Assembly (NCBI GenBank): GCA_022376925.1
Contig: JAIOJX010000005.1
Span: forward strand, 91,547,001 to 91,611,000
Direction of reading: 5' to 3'
From: Tragulus kanchil
Lineage: Eukaryota; Chordata; Mammalia; Artiodactyla; Tragulidae
DNA length: 64,000 bases
Part shown: positions 19,135 through 35,300 of the stretch, one piece after another
Position numbering within the stretch: position 1 is the stretch's first letter
Layout of the letters: each line of letters begins with the position of its first letter
Translations under genes and position numbers: made by a program
The notes under the pieces: model-generated
Seen by the model: only the letters and a program-made list of their open reading frames with translations
Told to the model about the DNA's origin: nothing
The model's database searches: none

Positions 19135-19347
19135 TCTGTGTGTGTGTGCTCAGTTGCTTTAGTCATGTCTCTTTGCAACCCCATGGACTGTAGCCTGCCA
19201 GGCTCTTCTGTCCATGAGAATTTTCTGGCAAGAATACTGGAGTGGGCTGTCGTTTCCTCCTCTGTGGGGTCTTCCCAGCCAAGGGATCGAACCCGTGTCT
19301 CTGGTTGGCAGGTGGGTTCTTTACCACTGAGCCACCTGGGAAGCCCT
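19135..19347 (-). mobile_element. Bov-tA SINE (copy 1)
   Basis: The reverse complement shows the Bov-tA head (GGGCTTCCCAGGTGGCTCAG) and tail, with the + strand landmarks CCCCATGGACTGTAGCC and AAGAATACTGGAGTGGG. Duplicated at 20245-20457. Confidence 0.9.
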
Positions 19348-19790
19348 GGGTCTTTGTTGAAGTAATCCAGTTAAGGTTATTTGAATGAGTCCTACTCTGT
19401 TAGCAATGTTAGCCTTATAAATTTGGATACAGAGATAGACATGTAGACAGAGTACATACCATGTGAGCATGGCTTAGTGCTTCTTGAGGAGTCCTACTAA
19501 GATATCTAAAGACTTCAGCTGAGACATCTTAGTTTTGAAATCTTTGTGAGATATCCAGCTACAGCTGTCAGTTACATACTTGGATAGATGAGCCTGGAGC
19601 TCAAAGAAAACACATATTGTATTTTCCACAAAGATGATGAAACAATTATTAATGAATCCCTCCTTATCCTGCATATCTATGCTCACATTTTACTCAGGCC
19701 AAGGGAACTTCTTGTAGCTCTTTCTGTCTGATCTCAGAGTAGTGGGGTTACCTTTTATTTCTTGAATAATCTATAGCTACCCTAATGTTG

Positions 19791-20006
19791 GGCTTCCCTG
19801 GTGGCTCAGTAGTAAAGAATCTGCCTGCCAGTACAGGAGACACAGGTTCAATCCCTGGTCAAGAAGGTCCCCTGAAGGAGGAAATGGCAACTCCATTGCC
19901 AATGGAAACTCCGGACAGTTTTCTTGTCTGGAGAATCCTATGAACAGAGGAGCCTAAACAGGCTGTAGTCAGTCCATGGGAATGCAAAAGAGTTGGACGT
20001 AACTTC
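19791..20006 (+). mobile_element. Bov-tA SINE (copy 1)
   Basis: Begins GGGCTTCCCTGGTGGCTCAG, followed by AAAGAATCTGCCTGCC and the usual GAGTTGGAC tail. Duplicated at 20901-21116. Confidence 0.9.
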
Positions 20007-20244
20007 CGGACAGTTTTCATTTGTTCTCAGACTTGAAACGCTGGTGCTGTTGGCAGTATGATTTTTTTAGGGTGCTGCCACGGTTCTAGAGTACTGCCAT
20101 TCTGGAGGTAATAGTGTTGTGTGCTGATGAGAGACAGATGGCAAAGATGCTAGGGTATATCTTATCTCTTTTTCCCTTTCTTTCCCCTGGTAAGTCAGCA
20201 AATGAACCCATAACTAGAGTGACAGCCTCATTTTACTGTGAGTG

Positions 20245-20457
20245 TCTGTGTGTGTGTGCTCAGTTGCTTTAGTCATGTCTCTTTGCAACCCCATGGACTG
20301 TAGCCTGCCAGGCTCTTCTGTCCATGAGAATTTTCTGGCAAGAATACTGGAGTGGGCTGTCGTTTCCTCCTCTGTGGGGTCTTCCCAGCCAAGGGATCGA
20401 ACCCGTGTCTCTGGTTGGCAGGTGGGTTCTTTACCACTGAGCCACCTGGGAAGCCCT
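20245..20457 (-). mobile_element. Bov-tA SINE (duplicate)
   Basis: Same element as 19135-19347, in the second tandem unit. Confidence 0.88.
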
Positions 20458-20900
20458 GGGTCTTTGTTGAAGTAATCCAGTTAAGGTTATTTGAATGAGT
20501 CCTACTCTGTTAGCAATGTTAGCCTTATAAATTTGGATACAGAGATAGACATGTAGACAGAGTACATACCATGTGAGCATGGCTTAGTGCTTCTTGAGGA
20601 GTCCTACTAAGATATCTAAAGACTTCAGCTGAGACATCTTAGTTTTGAAATCTTTGTGAGATATCCAGCTACAGCTGTCAGTTACATACTTGGATAGATG
20701 AGCCTGGAGCTCAAAGAAAACACATATTGTATTTTCCACAAAGATGATGAAACAATTATTAATGAATCCCTCCTTATCCTGCATATCTATGCTCACATTT
20801 TACTCAGGCCAAGGGAACTTCTTGTAGCTCTTTCTGTCTGATCTCAGAGTAGTGGGGTTACCTTTTATTTCTTGAATAATCTATAGCTACCCTAATGTTG

Positions 20901-21116
20901 GGCTTCCCTGGTGGCTCAGTAGTAAAGAATCTGCCTGCCAGTACAGGAGACACAGGTTCAATCCCTGGTCAAGAAGGTCCCCTGAAGGAGGAAATGGCAA
21001 CTCCATTGCCAATGGAAACTCCGGACAGTTTTCTTGTCTGGAGAATCCTATGAACAGAGGAGCCTAAACAGGCTGTAGTCAGTCCATGGGAATGCAAAAG
21101 AGTTGGACGTAACTTA
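20901..21116 (+). mobile_element. Bov-tA SINE (duplicate)
   Basis: Same element as 19791-20006, in the second tandem unit. Here the sequence runs on cleanly past the SINE tail. Confidence 0.88.
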
Positions 21117-21190
21117 GCAACTAGACAACACCCTAACTTAGCTCTAGCAATGTTGTGTGCCATTTTCTGTCTCTCACAGTACTTGAAACG

Positions 21191-22975
21191 GCTTGAGTAG
21201 AGTTTAGGCTGTTTATTGCTTATGATTCTCAGTGTCTGTACATAGCAGGTATTGAAGAAGTACTTACAGAGCAAATGGATGTATGAATGAACATTAGACC
21301 TTGAAATGAAGTCTTCTTGAGGAAAATGCTGGCTTTCCTTTGTATGTACATTATCTAGTCTAGATCATAAGGTGGCAACATGTGCCAAAACTCAAAAGGC
21401 TCACTGTATGCCCTTGGACTAGTCCTTTGCATTGGTACATATGATCTACAAGTAGAAATGGGTCCTTGGCTACCTCTGTCATCATGAAATAGCTTTAGAC
21501 TTAAAAGTAACCAATATGTCTTGTGATGAGTCCATCCACTCAGCCAACCTATCCCCTCCTCCTACCCACAAAGGTTCTAGACCTTGTCATAGTCAATGGG
21601 TAAGTATATAACTTCTCTGTGTGTGTGTGTATAAACACACAAAATGCACACACATATTCAGGCACATGCGTGGTTTTCCATCTTTCAGTGTTTCTGATGG
21701 TCTTCCCTGTATTTTCTAGTACTGTGACCACTTTTATAAAAGCCAGCTTGTGTAATAGACTTAGCACAGGCCTCAGTCCTTGAAGAAGCCACTTTCTCAT
21801 GTACACTTGGCAAGTGAACTAATTCTCTGATATTCAATTTCCTCATTGATAAAATACAGATAATGCCTATTTATATAGAGTTACTTTGATCATTCGTTTG
21901 CAAAAAGATTTGCATGCATATCAGTGTTGTTAACTATGATAGGTGCAGGATAAAAGGATTAGAGAGGTGATGTGGGTTATGCCTTCAGGGAGATCCTGTT
22001 TTTCTGGGAGTTGGTTTACAACAAGAAATAGTTCAATAGATAAAAATCATTAAAGATCTTGACATGTACTATGCCTAGGAACATGATATGAAAGAGGATC
22101 ATGAGGATGGTTTCTGCTTCCTAGAGGGTGATTAGGAAGTCCAATAAGGTGGCATTAAGTGCAAAAGGCTCAGCAGGCCAAGAGAGCTGCAAAGAGCATT
22201 CGCAAGAGATGGGATTGCAAGTATGGCAGCCTTTGAAGGAAGAGCTTGTCTGTAGTTGGAACTCTCAGGTCTGAGTGCTGGTGCACAGGTTGGCAGAAGA
22301 TGAAGTCAGAAAGGACAGGTCAGGGCCCGTAGAACAGGGACTTTGGGGCTACTGAGAGTATCGTGAAGCTGTCGAATGGTTGTTAAGTGCAGAAATGGCA
22401 TGGTGTGATTCACACTTAAAAGGTCTTTCTGATGGCTGTATGCAGAGTAAATCATAGGGCAGAACAGCGGAAAGGAGAAGATGAAATGGGTGGCTTGGCC
22501 TTGCATGGTTGCCTTGGAGATGGAGCGAAACAGACCCATTCAGAGCACATGTTGGATCTAGAATGAAAAGGATGTGCTGAATTGCTGAGTGGTAGGGAGT
22601 GAAGGGAAGGAGGTGAGTCCATTTACTGAGATGGGAAAGCTAAAGGAGGAGTACCTTGGAGTGGGAGGGGAAGCTCTGGAGGTCTGTTTTGGATATGTTC
22701 ATTTTAAGATCTTTCAGGAATAGGGTGACCCACGATCCCAGGTTGCCCCAGACTTTCCTAACTATAGCACTGAAAATTCCGTGGCCCACCCAAAGCCTCG
22801 GTCCTGGGAAAACTGACAAGGTCATTCCCCCTGCTGAATTATTTAACTCAAATAAAAACATGTAAATGAAAGGCTGATGGCCAGAGAAAAAACTGGGAGT
22901 TCTCTAGAAGTCACCTTTGTTTAAATGGCATTTTATTTCTATTATTTTAAATGCACTATCTGTCAAATTGTTTAG
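21191..22975. other. FAM13C intron; possible old repeat at about 21960-22720
   Basis: Contains a short GT/CA stretch near 21620-21645. The part at about 22380-22720 resembles a widespread ancient mammalian interspersed repeat (landmarks GGTCTTTCTGATGGCTGT and CCATTTACTGAGATGGG), whose family name I cannot give with confidence. No exon seen. Confidence 0.4.
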
Positions 22976-22979
22976 TGTC

Positions 22980-23193
22980 AGAAAGTGTTAGTCATTCAGT
23001 CATGTCTGACCTTTTGGAACCCCGTGGACTGTACCCCTTGAGGCGCCTCTGTCCATGTCATTCTCCAGGCAAGAATATTGGAGTGGGCTGTCATTCCCTT
23101 CTCCAGGGATCTTCGTGATCCAGGATTGAACCTTGGCCTCTCTTGCATTGCAGGTGAAGGATTCTTTATCTTCTGAGCCACCAGGGAAGCCCC
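22980..23193 (-). mobile_element. Bov-tA SINE
   Basis: The reverse complement begins GGGCTTCCCTGGTGGCTCAG, with the + strand landmarks AAGAATATTGGAGTGGGCTG and CACCAGGGAAGCCC. Confidence 0.9.
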
Positions 23194-24448
23194 TAGTGTT
23201 GGAAGTCCCTTCAAAGAAGCCTGGTTTCTCTGCAGGAGGCTAAAGTCAGGTCCTCTAAACAGAGATCCCCTGCTGTGGAACATGTGTGTCTCAGGCCCTA
23301 AAGCTGCAGGATTGTTCCAGGGAGAGCTTCACACAGCAGACCTGGTGTGGCCGGGCAGCTATGGCTGCTTACTAAGGGGGAATCTCCAGTAGATGTGAAG
23401 GAAGACAGAAAATTTTCAAAATAGCAGTATTCTTGGCTCCTCAGTGAGCTCATTAACATTTGAGATGATCTTCTTAGGTTCCATTTCTTTAAACTCACAA
23501 TGACAGATGATTTTCATCTGGGCTCTGTCTTTACTGCTTAAAATGCATTAAATATTAAAGCTTCCAAGATGAGTTCTTTCTTTTCTAGAGAGACCTTTAT
23601 TATGACTCTTGTGAAATTTTTGCCTTTAGTGTTTAGTCACCCTAAATCTGATAAACCCTACTGCAGGGCCTTGTCAGTTCAGATCCCCACTGAGCAGTCT
23701 GCATCCTCCGTCACCTGTGGGTGAGTCCTGGAGATGACCACTTGTGGGTCTCAGGGTGTGCACTGAGCCCTAGCAATGAGCAGATCAGCCCCCAGGTCTG
23801 ACTGTGGTGCCTGTTCAGGCCTCTCTTAATCCTGAATTGGTACGGGCAGCTCTCCCCTTCTCTTGTCCCTTCAAGAACTGTAGGTGGGGTCAGGTACACG
23901 GCAGAGATGACCAAGTGGATGAGTAAAGGCAATTACTTCTTCTGGCCCTTCATCAACAGCAGCATCTTTGTGGAGAAAAGTGAATTTCTTCAAAAAAAAG
24001 TATGATAATTATAAAAATGAAAGAAAAATTTAACATATCAGTGAGTTGTGTATTGGAGGGGGAACACTTACAGGCTAAAGGCACCAAAAAGAATATCTCA
24101 ACAGGTTCTTCTGTCTCCTTATTCTTCCAGCAAAAATTAAATGTTCTAAATAGGTAATACTTTCTCACATAGTTCAAAAAATAGAAAAAGCTCCACATTA
24201 AAAAGACTCCTCCCCACCCTCTGCCAGCTCCAATTCTGAGGTCTCTCACCCCTAGGCAAGTGGAGCTGTTGTTAGTAATGTTTTGTGTCCTTTTGGAGTT
24301 TCTATATAAAACACATACAAGAAAGGGTCAATGTACATTCTTAATTTACCTCCTTAAAAAAGGGGAGCAGTCTATATAGTTATGTATCCTTTTTTCATTT
24401 TGCATATTCTAGATAACTTTTATATCAAGACATAGCTTCTCAGTCTTT
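23194..24448. other. FAM13C intron, no recognised element
   Basis: Single-copy intron. No repeat or exon recognised. Confidence 0.45.
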
Positions 24449-25505
24449 TAAAAAATTTTTATTTTACTTTTTACTTTTACAGAGTTCTGTTGTTTACAGA
24501 TTTGTATGATCCCAGATTAGTCATATATGTATATCCCCCTCATCCCACCCCTCCAGCCCGTCGCACAGCACCGCTGCAGGATCCTCTTTTCTCACAGCAC
24601 AATGGCAATAGCTATATTTTTCACATATGATAGTATAGGTTTCCATGCTACTTCCTTTATGCCTTCCAACCACTGTTCATTGCCCACAATGTCCATATGT
24701 CTATTCTCCATGTATGTTATTCCATTGCTTTACTGCGTGTGTTATCATTACCATCCTACTAGATTCCATATGTATGTGTTAGTATATTATACTTGTCTTT
24801 CTCTTTTTGACTGACTTCACTTTTTATGATAGGTTCTAGATTCAACCACCTCATTAGGACTCATTCTTCTGCATTTCTTTTACAGCTGAGAAGTACTCCA
24901 TTGTATATATGTACCAGAGTTTTTTTTTATCCATTCATTCGTTGATGGGCATCTAGGTTGCTTCCATGTTCTAGCTATTGTATACAGAGCTGCAATGAAC
25001 ATTGGGGTACAGGTGCTTCTTTCATTAGGGTATAAGTCTAATAGTGGGATTACTGGGTCATATGGTGCTTCTATTTTTAGTTTTTTAAGGCATCTCCATA
25101 CTATCTTCAATAGCAGCTGTATCAATTTACATTCCCACCAGCAATGCAAGAGTGTTCCCTTTTCTCTGCATACTCTCCAGCATTGTCTATTGATTTGTTG
25201 ATGATGGCCATTTTGACTGGTACGAGGTGACATCTCATTGTAGTTTTGATTTGCATTTCTCTAATAATAAGCGAGGTTGAGCATCATTTCATGTGTATTT
25301 TGGCCATCTGTATGTCTTCTTTGGAGAGGTGTCTGTTTAGGTCTTTTTCCCATTTTTTGATTGGGTTGTTCATTTTTCCGATGTTGAGTTGTCTGAGTTG
25401 CTTGTAGATTTTGGAGATTAATTCTTTGCTGTTTCATTTGCTATGATTTTCTCCCATTCAGTGGGTTGTCTTTTCACCTTTTTTAATAGTTTCTTTTGCT
25501 GTATT
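24449..25505 (-). mobile_element. 5'-truncated L1 (3' part of ORF2 and 3' UTR)
   Basis: The - strand reads a decayed ORF2 tail with [21 protein letters not shown] and [19 protein letters not shown], the same region as in the 5.5-13.7 kb L1 but more diverged. It ends in a T-rich 3' tail on the + strand. Part of it is repeated at about 26307-26612. Confidence 0.9.
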
Positions 25506-27417
25506 CTCAGTTTTTTTTTTTTTTTAAATTTGCACCATGGTATTCCTTTTTTGGTAATTTACAACGTTGATAGTAACCTCAAATCAACTAGTTTGATATG
25601 CCTGACTCTGTGCCAGAGGCATTTACATGAGATAATTAAAAATGATCCTCATTCTGCATATTAAGTATCTGCACATTAAGAACCTAAAATTCAGAGAGTC
25701 TATAATTTTCCACATTAAAAATAGCAAGTAATTTTTGAAGCCGATTATCTGAATTCATGACCTCTCTTTTCAAGCCCAATATTGATCTACGGTATGCCTA
25801 GAAATCTAAATTGAACAGGTCATCCTACTCAGCAGTCATTTTCTGTGATGATGTTCACCAGTGACTCCCATGCTGTTGGACTGACTGGTTAGTTGAAATG
25901 GGTAGGCTTGTTCCACAGAGACTGTCTCCTTCCATGAGGGGCTGCAGAAGCTTAGACCAGGGAAAGCTTGGCAGGACTTGAGTCTCTAAAGGTAATAAAG
26001 AATAATAGATTCCCATCGCTCCCTGTCCAGAGAGGGAATGTCCTTCTGCTCCCATCTCCAGGAGAGAGCTGGTTTATGCTGATGGTCCGAGTGATTTTTA
26101 TATTTACTGTGAAAGAGCACAAGGACCAGTGCTTTGGGGAGAAAGGGAACAAGTGTGGTGCTAAAGGCACTTTGGCTGAGGCAGGTTTTTCCCAAACAGC
26201 TTTCTGACCAGGGTTCAGAGAGAAATATCTCTTGGGCTGGTCACTCAGCAGCAGTTGGAAAACCAGCTTGCTGGGGGGGCCGCCATTCCAGACCTTGGTG
26301 ATTCGTGTTGATGGTGGCCATTCTGACTGGTGTGAGGTGATATCTAATTGTAGTTTTGATTTGCATTTCTCTAATAATAAGCGATTTTGAGCATTTTTCG
26401 TGTGTATTTTGGCCATTTGTATGTCTTCTTGGGAGAGGTGTCTGTTTAGGTCTTTTTCCCATTTTTTGATTGGGTTGTTCATTTTTCCGATGTTGAGTTG
26501 TCTGAGTTGCTTGTAGATTTTGGAGATTAATTCTTTGCTGTTTCATTTGCTATGATTTTCTCCCATTCAGTGGGTTGTCTTTTCACCTTTTTTAATAGTT
26601 TCTTTTGCTGTATTCTCAGTTTTTTTTTTTTTTTAAATTTGCACCATGGTATTCCTTTTTTGGTAATTTACAACGTTGATAGTAACCTCAAATCAACTAG
26701 TTTGATATGCCTGACTCTGTGCCAGAGGCATTTACATGAGATAATTAAAAATGATCCTCATTCTGCATATTAAGTATCTGCACATTAAGAACCTAAAATT
26801 CAGAGAGTCTATAATTTTCCACATTAAAAATAGCAAGTAATTTTTGAAGCCGATTATCTGAATTCATGACCTCTCTTTTCAAGCCCAATATTGATCTACG
26901 GTATGCCTAGAAATCTAAATTGAACAGGTCATCCTACTCAGCAGTCATTTTCTGTGATGATGTTCACCAGTGACTCCCATGCTGTTGGACTGACTGGTTA
27001 GTTGAAATGGGTAGGCTTGTTCCACAGAGACTGTCTCCTTCCATGAGGGGCTGCAGAAGCTTAGACCAGGGAAAGCTTGGCAGGACTTGAGTCTCTAAAG
27101 GTAATAAAGAATAATAGATTCCCATCGCTCCCTGTCCAGAGAGGGGAATGTCCTTCTGCTCCCCATCTCCAGGAGAGAGCTGGTTTATGCTGATGGTCCG
27201 AGTGATTTTTATATTTACTGTGAAAGAGCACAAGGACCAGTGCTTTGGGGAGAAAGGGAACAAGTGTGGTGCTAAAGGCACTTTGGCTGAGGCAGGTTTT
27301 TCCCAAACAGCTTTCTGACCAGGGTTCAGAGAGAAATATCTCTTGGGCTGGTCACTCAGCAGCAGTTGGAAAACCAGCTTGCTGGGGGGGCCGCCATTCC
27401 AGACCTTGGTGATTCGT
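25199..27417 (+). repeat. Tandem duplication, period about 1109
   Basis: Unit 1 runs 25199-26308, unit 2 26309-27417. Units agree closely from about 26420 onward, with G-run and C-run length differences (GGG/GGGG near 26033 and 27142, CCC/CCCC near 26050 and 27161). The first 110 bases of unit 2 carry many substitutions relative to unit 1. Confidence 0.93.
26307..26612 (-). mobile_element. L1 ORF2 tail fragment (duplicated part)
   Basis: Second copy of the 5' side of the 24449-25505 L1. Its first 110 bases look closer to a general L1 consensus than to copy 1; the rest is identical to copy 1. Confidence 0.8.
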
Positions 27418-30405
<2,988 letters not shown>

Positions 30406-30913
30406 GATCTCCTTGTAAGAAAACCTTTTGGTTGTGACATCAGAACAGGTTAAGGAGTCCCTAATTTGGGCTTAATTTTCATGAATCTCTTCCCTGCATC
30501 TGTCAGTTTTCTGAGTATTCTCTGTGTCTGAGCCCTTGCCAGGACCTGATCTGGGGGTATTTCTGGGTAACAAAGGAGCCTGTGGTCCATCCTTCCCCAT
30601 GTTACTCTTATGAAGCTGGGCCCATTCGTCTGGGTGAAGGGAAGAATTACTAGGCAGAGCAGACCAGATTGGAACATGTCTTAGTTGTCTGTGCCTTCTT
30701 TGGCCAGCAGAGGGAGCTGAGCTTGGTGGCATTGCGTTAGCCCAGGATGGGTGCTTCTTTACTCATGAACCTCTGTGAGTATTTTGATGCAACCAAGCTC
30801 AAGTTCCCCTTGGCTCTCAGTAGGCACAGGGATCACCTACTGTTTTCCTGGCATTCGGTTCCCTTCTGTTTTTGTGTCCTTAAGAGGCTCTGAGCACTTT
30901 GTGACTTTATTGA

Positions 30914-31126
<213 letters not shown>

Positions 31127-32000
31127 TGAGTATGGATCCTAAGTGTGGAGTCTCCTTTAACTCCTTCTGGTCTGTGGGTCCTTGTGTGTACACACACAAT
31201 TCAAAAGAGCTATTACACTCTAAAAAAGCATGTCATCCACCAGAAAGCACAATCTGCTTATCCTCTTAACAGGAAAACTGAGAAGACAAAGCCATGAGAA
31301 ACCAAGGCTCCTAATAAGGTTCTAAAGTGAAAGAAAGTGTTAGTTGCTAAGTTGTGTCTAACTCTGCAACCCTAGGAAATGTAGTCTGCCAAGCTCCTCT
31401 GTCCATGGGACTCTCTAGGCAAGAATACTGGAGTGGGTAGCCTTTCCCTTCTCCAGTGGATCTTCCCAATCCAGGGAAGACCTATTGAGCTTGGATCTCC
31501 TTGTAAGAAAACCTTTTGGTTGTGACATCAGAACAGGTTAAGGAGTCCCTAATTTGGGCTTAATTTTCATGAATCTCTTCCTGCATCTGTCAGTTTTCTG
31601 AGTATTCTCTGTGTCTGAGCCCTTGCCAGGACCTGATCTGGGGGTATTTCTGGGTAACAAAGGAGCCTGTGGTCCATCCTTCCCCATGTTACTCTTATGA
31701 AGCTGGGCCCATTCGTCTGGGTGAAGGGAAGAATTACTAGGCAGAGCAGACCAGATTGGAACATGTCTTAGTTGTCTGTGCCTTCTTTGGCCAGCAGAGG
31801 GAGCTGAGCTTGGTGGCATTGCGTTAGCCCAGGATGGGTGCTTCTTTACTCATGAACCTCTGTGAGTATTTTGATGCAACCAAGCTCAAGTTCCCCTTGG
31901 CTCTCAGTAGGCACAGGGATCACCTACTGTTTTCCTGGCATTCGGTTCCCTTCTGTTTTTGTGTCCTTAAGAGGCTCTGAGCACTTTGTGACTTTATTGA

Positions 32001-32213
<213 letters not shown>

Positions 32214-32411
32214 TGAGTATGGATCCTAAGTGTGGAGTCTCCTTTAACTCCTTCTGGTCTGTGGGTCCTTGTGTGTACACACACAATTCAAAAGAGCTAT
32301 TACACTCTAAAAAAGCATGTCATCCACCAGAAAGCACAATCTGCTTATCCTCTTAACAGGAAAACTGAGAAGACAAAGCCATGAGAAACCAAGGCTCCTA
32401 ATAAGGTTCTA

Positions 32412-32632
32412 AAGTGAAAGAAAGTGTTAGTTGCTAAGTTGTGTCTAACTCTGCAACCCTAGGAAATGTAGTCTGCCAAGCTCCTCTGTCCATGGGACTC
32501 TCTAGGCAAGAATACTGGAGTGGGTAGCCTTTCCCTTCTCCAGTGGATCTTCCCAATCCAGGGAAGACCTATTGAGCTTGGATCTCCTGCACTGTAGGCA
32601 GATTCTATACTGCCTGAACAACCAGGGAAGCC
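32412..32632 (-). mobile_element. Bov-tA SINE (complete); truncated copy at 31325-31493
   Basis: The + strand shows CTCCTCTGTCCATGGGACTC, AAGAATACTGGAGTGGG and CCAGGGAAGCC, all Bov-tA on the - strand. The first copy is cut at the tandem junction in mid-element. Confidence 0.88.
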
Positions 32633-33465
32633 TAGTAAGGTCCTAAAGATGTCATGAATACTGATGTTCAGTTTGCTACCATTGCACAACATTTTAGCAG
32701 GATCTGGTGCCAATCTAGCTCTTGGCAGTGTGTGAAGCAGAGTTGGCCTTTGAAGATGCTAGAACCAAAGGAACTGGGATCCTGTGTTGGGTCAAAAGTT
32801 TTCAGGGCCTTTAACCTAGTCTGTCCTATTTAGATAAAATGTTTTCAGACTGGGAGTTAAGTAAATGAGCTGACCTTTTTCTCCTGTGGGCTCTTGAGTC
32901 AGGAGCTATTTGGATTTTCATTGTCATTATTATCATTATTCAGTAGCTGGCCTTCTCTGATCATTTGGCTTTCTTTGTATTGTATATTGTTGGCCAGATG
33001 ATGAAATTTTCTTTAACATGTGTAATTGGGTGGCGAGTATACGCCTGAACATAGGGATGGAATCGTGCCCACCGCTCTCTGAGGCAAGACTAAGGATGAA
33101 GCTGTAAGCTGAGATTTTAGTGTGCTTGTATCAGCTGGTACCCCTGCTTCAGCTCAGAGAAGAGTAACCTGTTTGGAAGCAGAACATCAATCCTCCTTCA
33201 TTTCTTCCTCTTTCCCTCCCTCCCTGGCTCCTCTCCTTTACTTCTTCCCTCTCCCTTCCTTCTCTTTCTTGTTTGGTTGGCTGGCTGGCAGGCTGTTCTA
33301 AAGCAGCTGCCCCTAACTTTCTTGGAGGGGAGAGGAGTATGTAGGGCTTTTTGAAAGCCATGGAATCTTTTTCTTTTTAGAAAATGCCCACATATAATTT
33401 CAGGGTGTTCACAACGTTTCTGAAACCAGACACAAATTCCCCAGATAAAGATTTCTGCTGGGAAG
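32633..33465. other. FAM13C intron with pyrimidine-rich block
   Basis: Unique intron. Positions about 33190-33285 are almost entirely C and T on the + strand. No known repeat recognised. Confidence 0.5.
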
Positions 33466-33948
33466 TAGTTGACTTTACTCTCTTGTCTTAGAATGAAGTG
33501 AGTAGAATCTGTAACATAATTACAACTTTCTCTGGGTCTCTGTCTCATTCCCAAGGATTTGTCATTCCCCCTCTAGTCAAGATTCAGGGTAGAACTGTCT
33601 TTAAATCTCTCCCCCTAGGGCCTCTGCTTCTTCCATTTAGTCTGTCACCAAGTAACGATGAGTATTCCTCCTATATGCTCCCTCCCTCATGCATTCCTTG
33701 TGCCTTTCCCCTCCCTGCGGTTTATAATGGACTCAGTCTGCTGGTCTCCTATCTGTCCTTGCCATTTTCAGATGACACTGTTTTCATCCCCTGTGGTCAG
33801 GCTCTACGTGGGTCCTACTTATTCAGAAGGCACTCTTTTAAGCAGAACACGTCTGTATCGTAATAGCCTTTTGCTACATAGGCAACTGCTCATGACGTGC
33901 TCTCAGTTTTGCCAGAACTCAGTAATGGCAAACATGTGTTTTACCTGA

Positions 33949-34056
<108 letters not shown>

Positions 34057-34089
34057 TAAGTGTGGGCAGACATATGTACATATTTTAGA

Positions 34090-34352
34090 TTTTTTTTTAA
34101 TGTTGGCTTCTTTTATTGGTCTTTTATTTATTTTCATCCATCTTTATTTGTCGGCCTGGGTGGGCCACCCATTGCAGTGGCCTCTCTTGTTGCTGAGCAC
34201 CAACTCTGGGTGCATGCGCTCCAGAGCTCTGGCTTGTAATTGGACACACCAGTCCAGCTGCTCGCGGCATGTGGGATCTTCCCCGGCCAGGGATTGAAAT
34301 GGTGCCCCTTGCATTGCAAGGCAGACTTTTTACCCACTCTTTACCCACCAGG
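34090..34352 (-). mobile_element. CHR-type tRNA-derived SINE (copies at 35196-35458 and 36440-36596)
   Basis: The + strand shows GCATGTGGGATCTTCCCCGG, CCAGGGATTGAAATGG and ACCCACCAGGAA, the ruminant/cetartiodactyl CHR-type pattern in reverse. It follows the exon G donor by about 35 bases. It occurs three times owing to two overlapping tandem duplications; the third copy lacks its first part. Confidence 0.8.
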
Positions 34353-35054
34353 AATGGGCAGAGATATTTTTCAGCTAACGTTTCCTAGAGAACTAAGGGT
34401 TAAGAGTGAGCTCTCATTTTTTTACACGAGCAGTGACTTTATACAAGACATACTTTCCAGTGACTTACAACTATGGCTTGTCTAATGTAACATTCGGGTA
34501 GCACCATTGTCGTGTATGTTTAATAGGAGGCTATAGCTATCAAGTATGAGACATGAATCTTTTAAAAAAGATAGTTGACTTTACTCTCTTGTCTTAGAAT
34601 GAAGTGAGTAGAATCTGTAACATAATTACAACTTTCTCTGGGTCTCTGTCTCATTCCCAAGGATTTGTCATTCCCCCTCTAGTCAAGATTCAGGGTAGAA
34701 CTGTCTTTAAATCTCTCCCCCTAGGGCCTCTGCTTCTTCCATTTAGTCTGTCACCAAGTAACGATGAGTATTCCTCCTATATGCTCCCTCCCTCATGCAT
34801 TCCTTGTGCCTTTCCCCTCCCTGCGGTTTATAATGGACTCAGTCTGCTGGTCTCCTATCTGTCCTTGCCATTTTCAGATGACACTGTTTTCATCCCCTGT
34901 GGTCAGGCTCTACGTGGGTCCTACTTATTCAGAAGGCACTCTTTTAAGCAGAACACGTCTGTATCGTAATAGCCTTTTGCTACATAGGCAACTGCTCATG
35001 ACGTGCTCTCAGTTTTGCCAGAACTCAGTAATGGCAAACATGTGTTTTACCTGA

Positions 35055-35162
<108 letters not shown>

Positions 35163-35300
35163 TAAGTGTGGGCAGACATATGTACATATTTTAGATTTTT
35201 TTTTAATGTTGGCTTCTTTTATTGGTCTTTTATTTATTTTCATCCATCTTTATTTGTCGGCCTGGGTGGGCCACCCATTGCAGTGGCCTCTCTTGTTGCT

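Larger units (their letters stand above)
18957..21190 (+). repeat. Tandem duplication, period about 1110
   Basis: Unit 1 runs 18957-20066, unit 2 20067 to about 21190. The units match to the end of the second SINE. After that, unit 1 has a garbled 60-base tail (20007-20066) where unit 2 has normal sequence ending ACTTGAAACGGCTTG. Confidence 0.94.

Noticed and set aside
19135..19347. tRNA-like boxes in SINEs read as tRNA genes
   Set aside because: These are tRNA-derived SINE heads and BovB-type tails in the usual Bov-tA arrangement, without a foldable intact tRNA.
25952..26482. 176-codon open frame on -
   Set aside because: It starts in an L1 ORF2 remnant and reads through a tandem junction into unrelated intron, so it is a chimaeric artefact.
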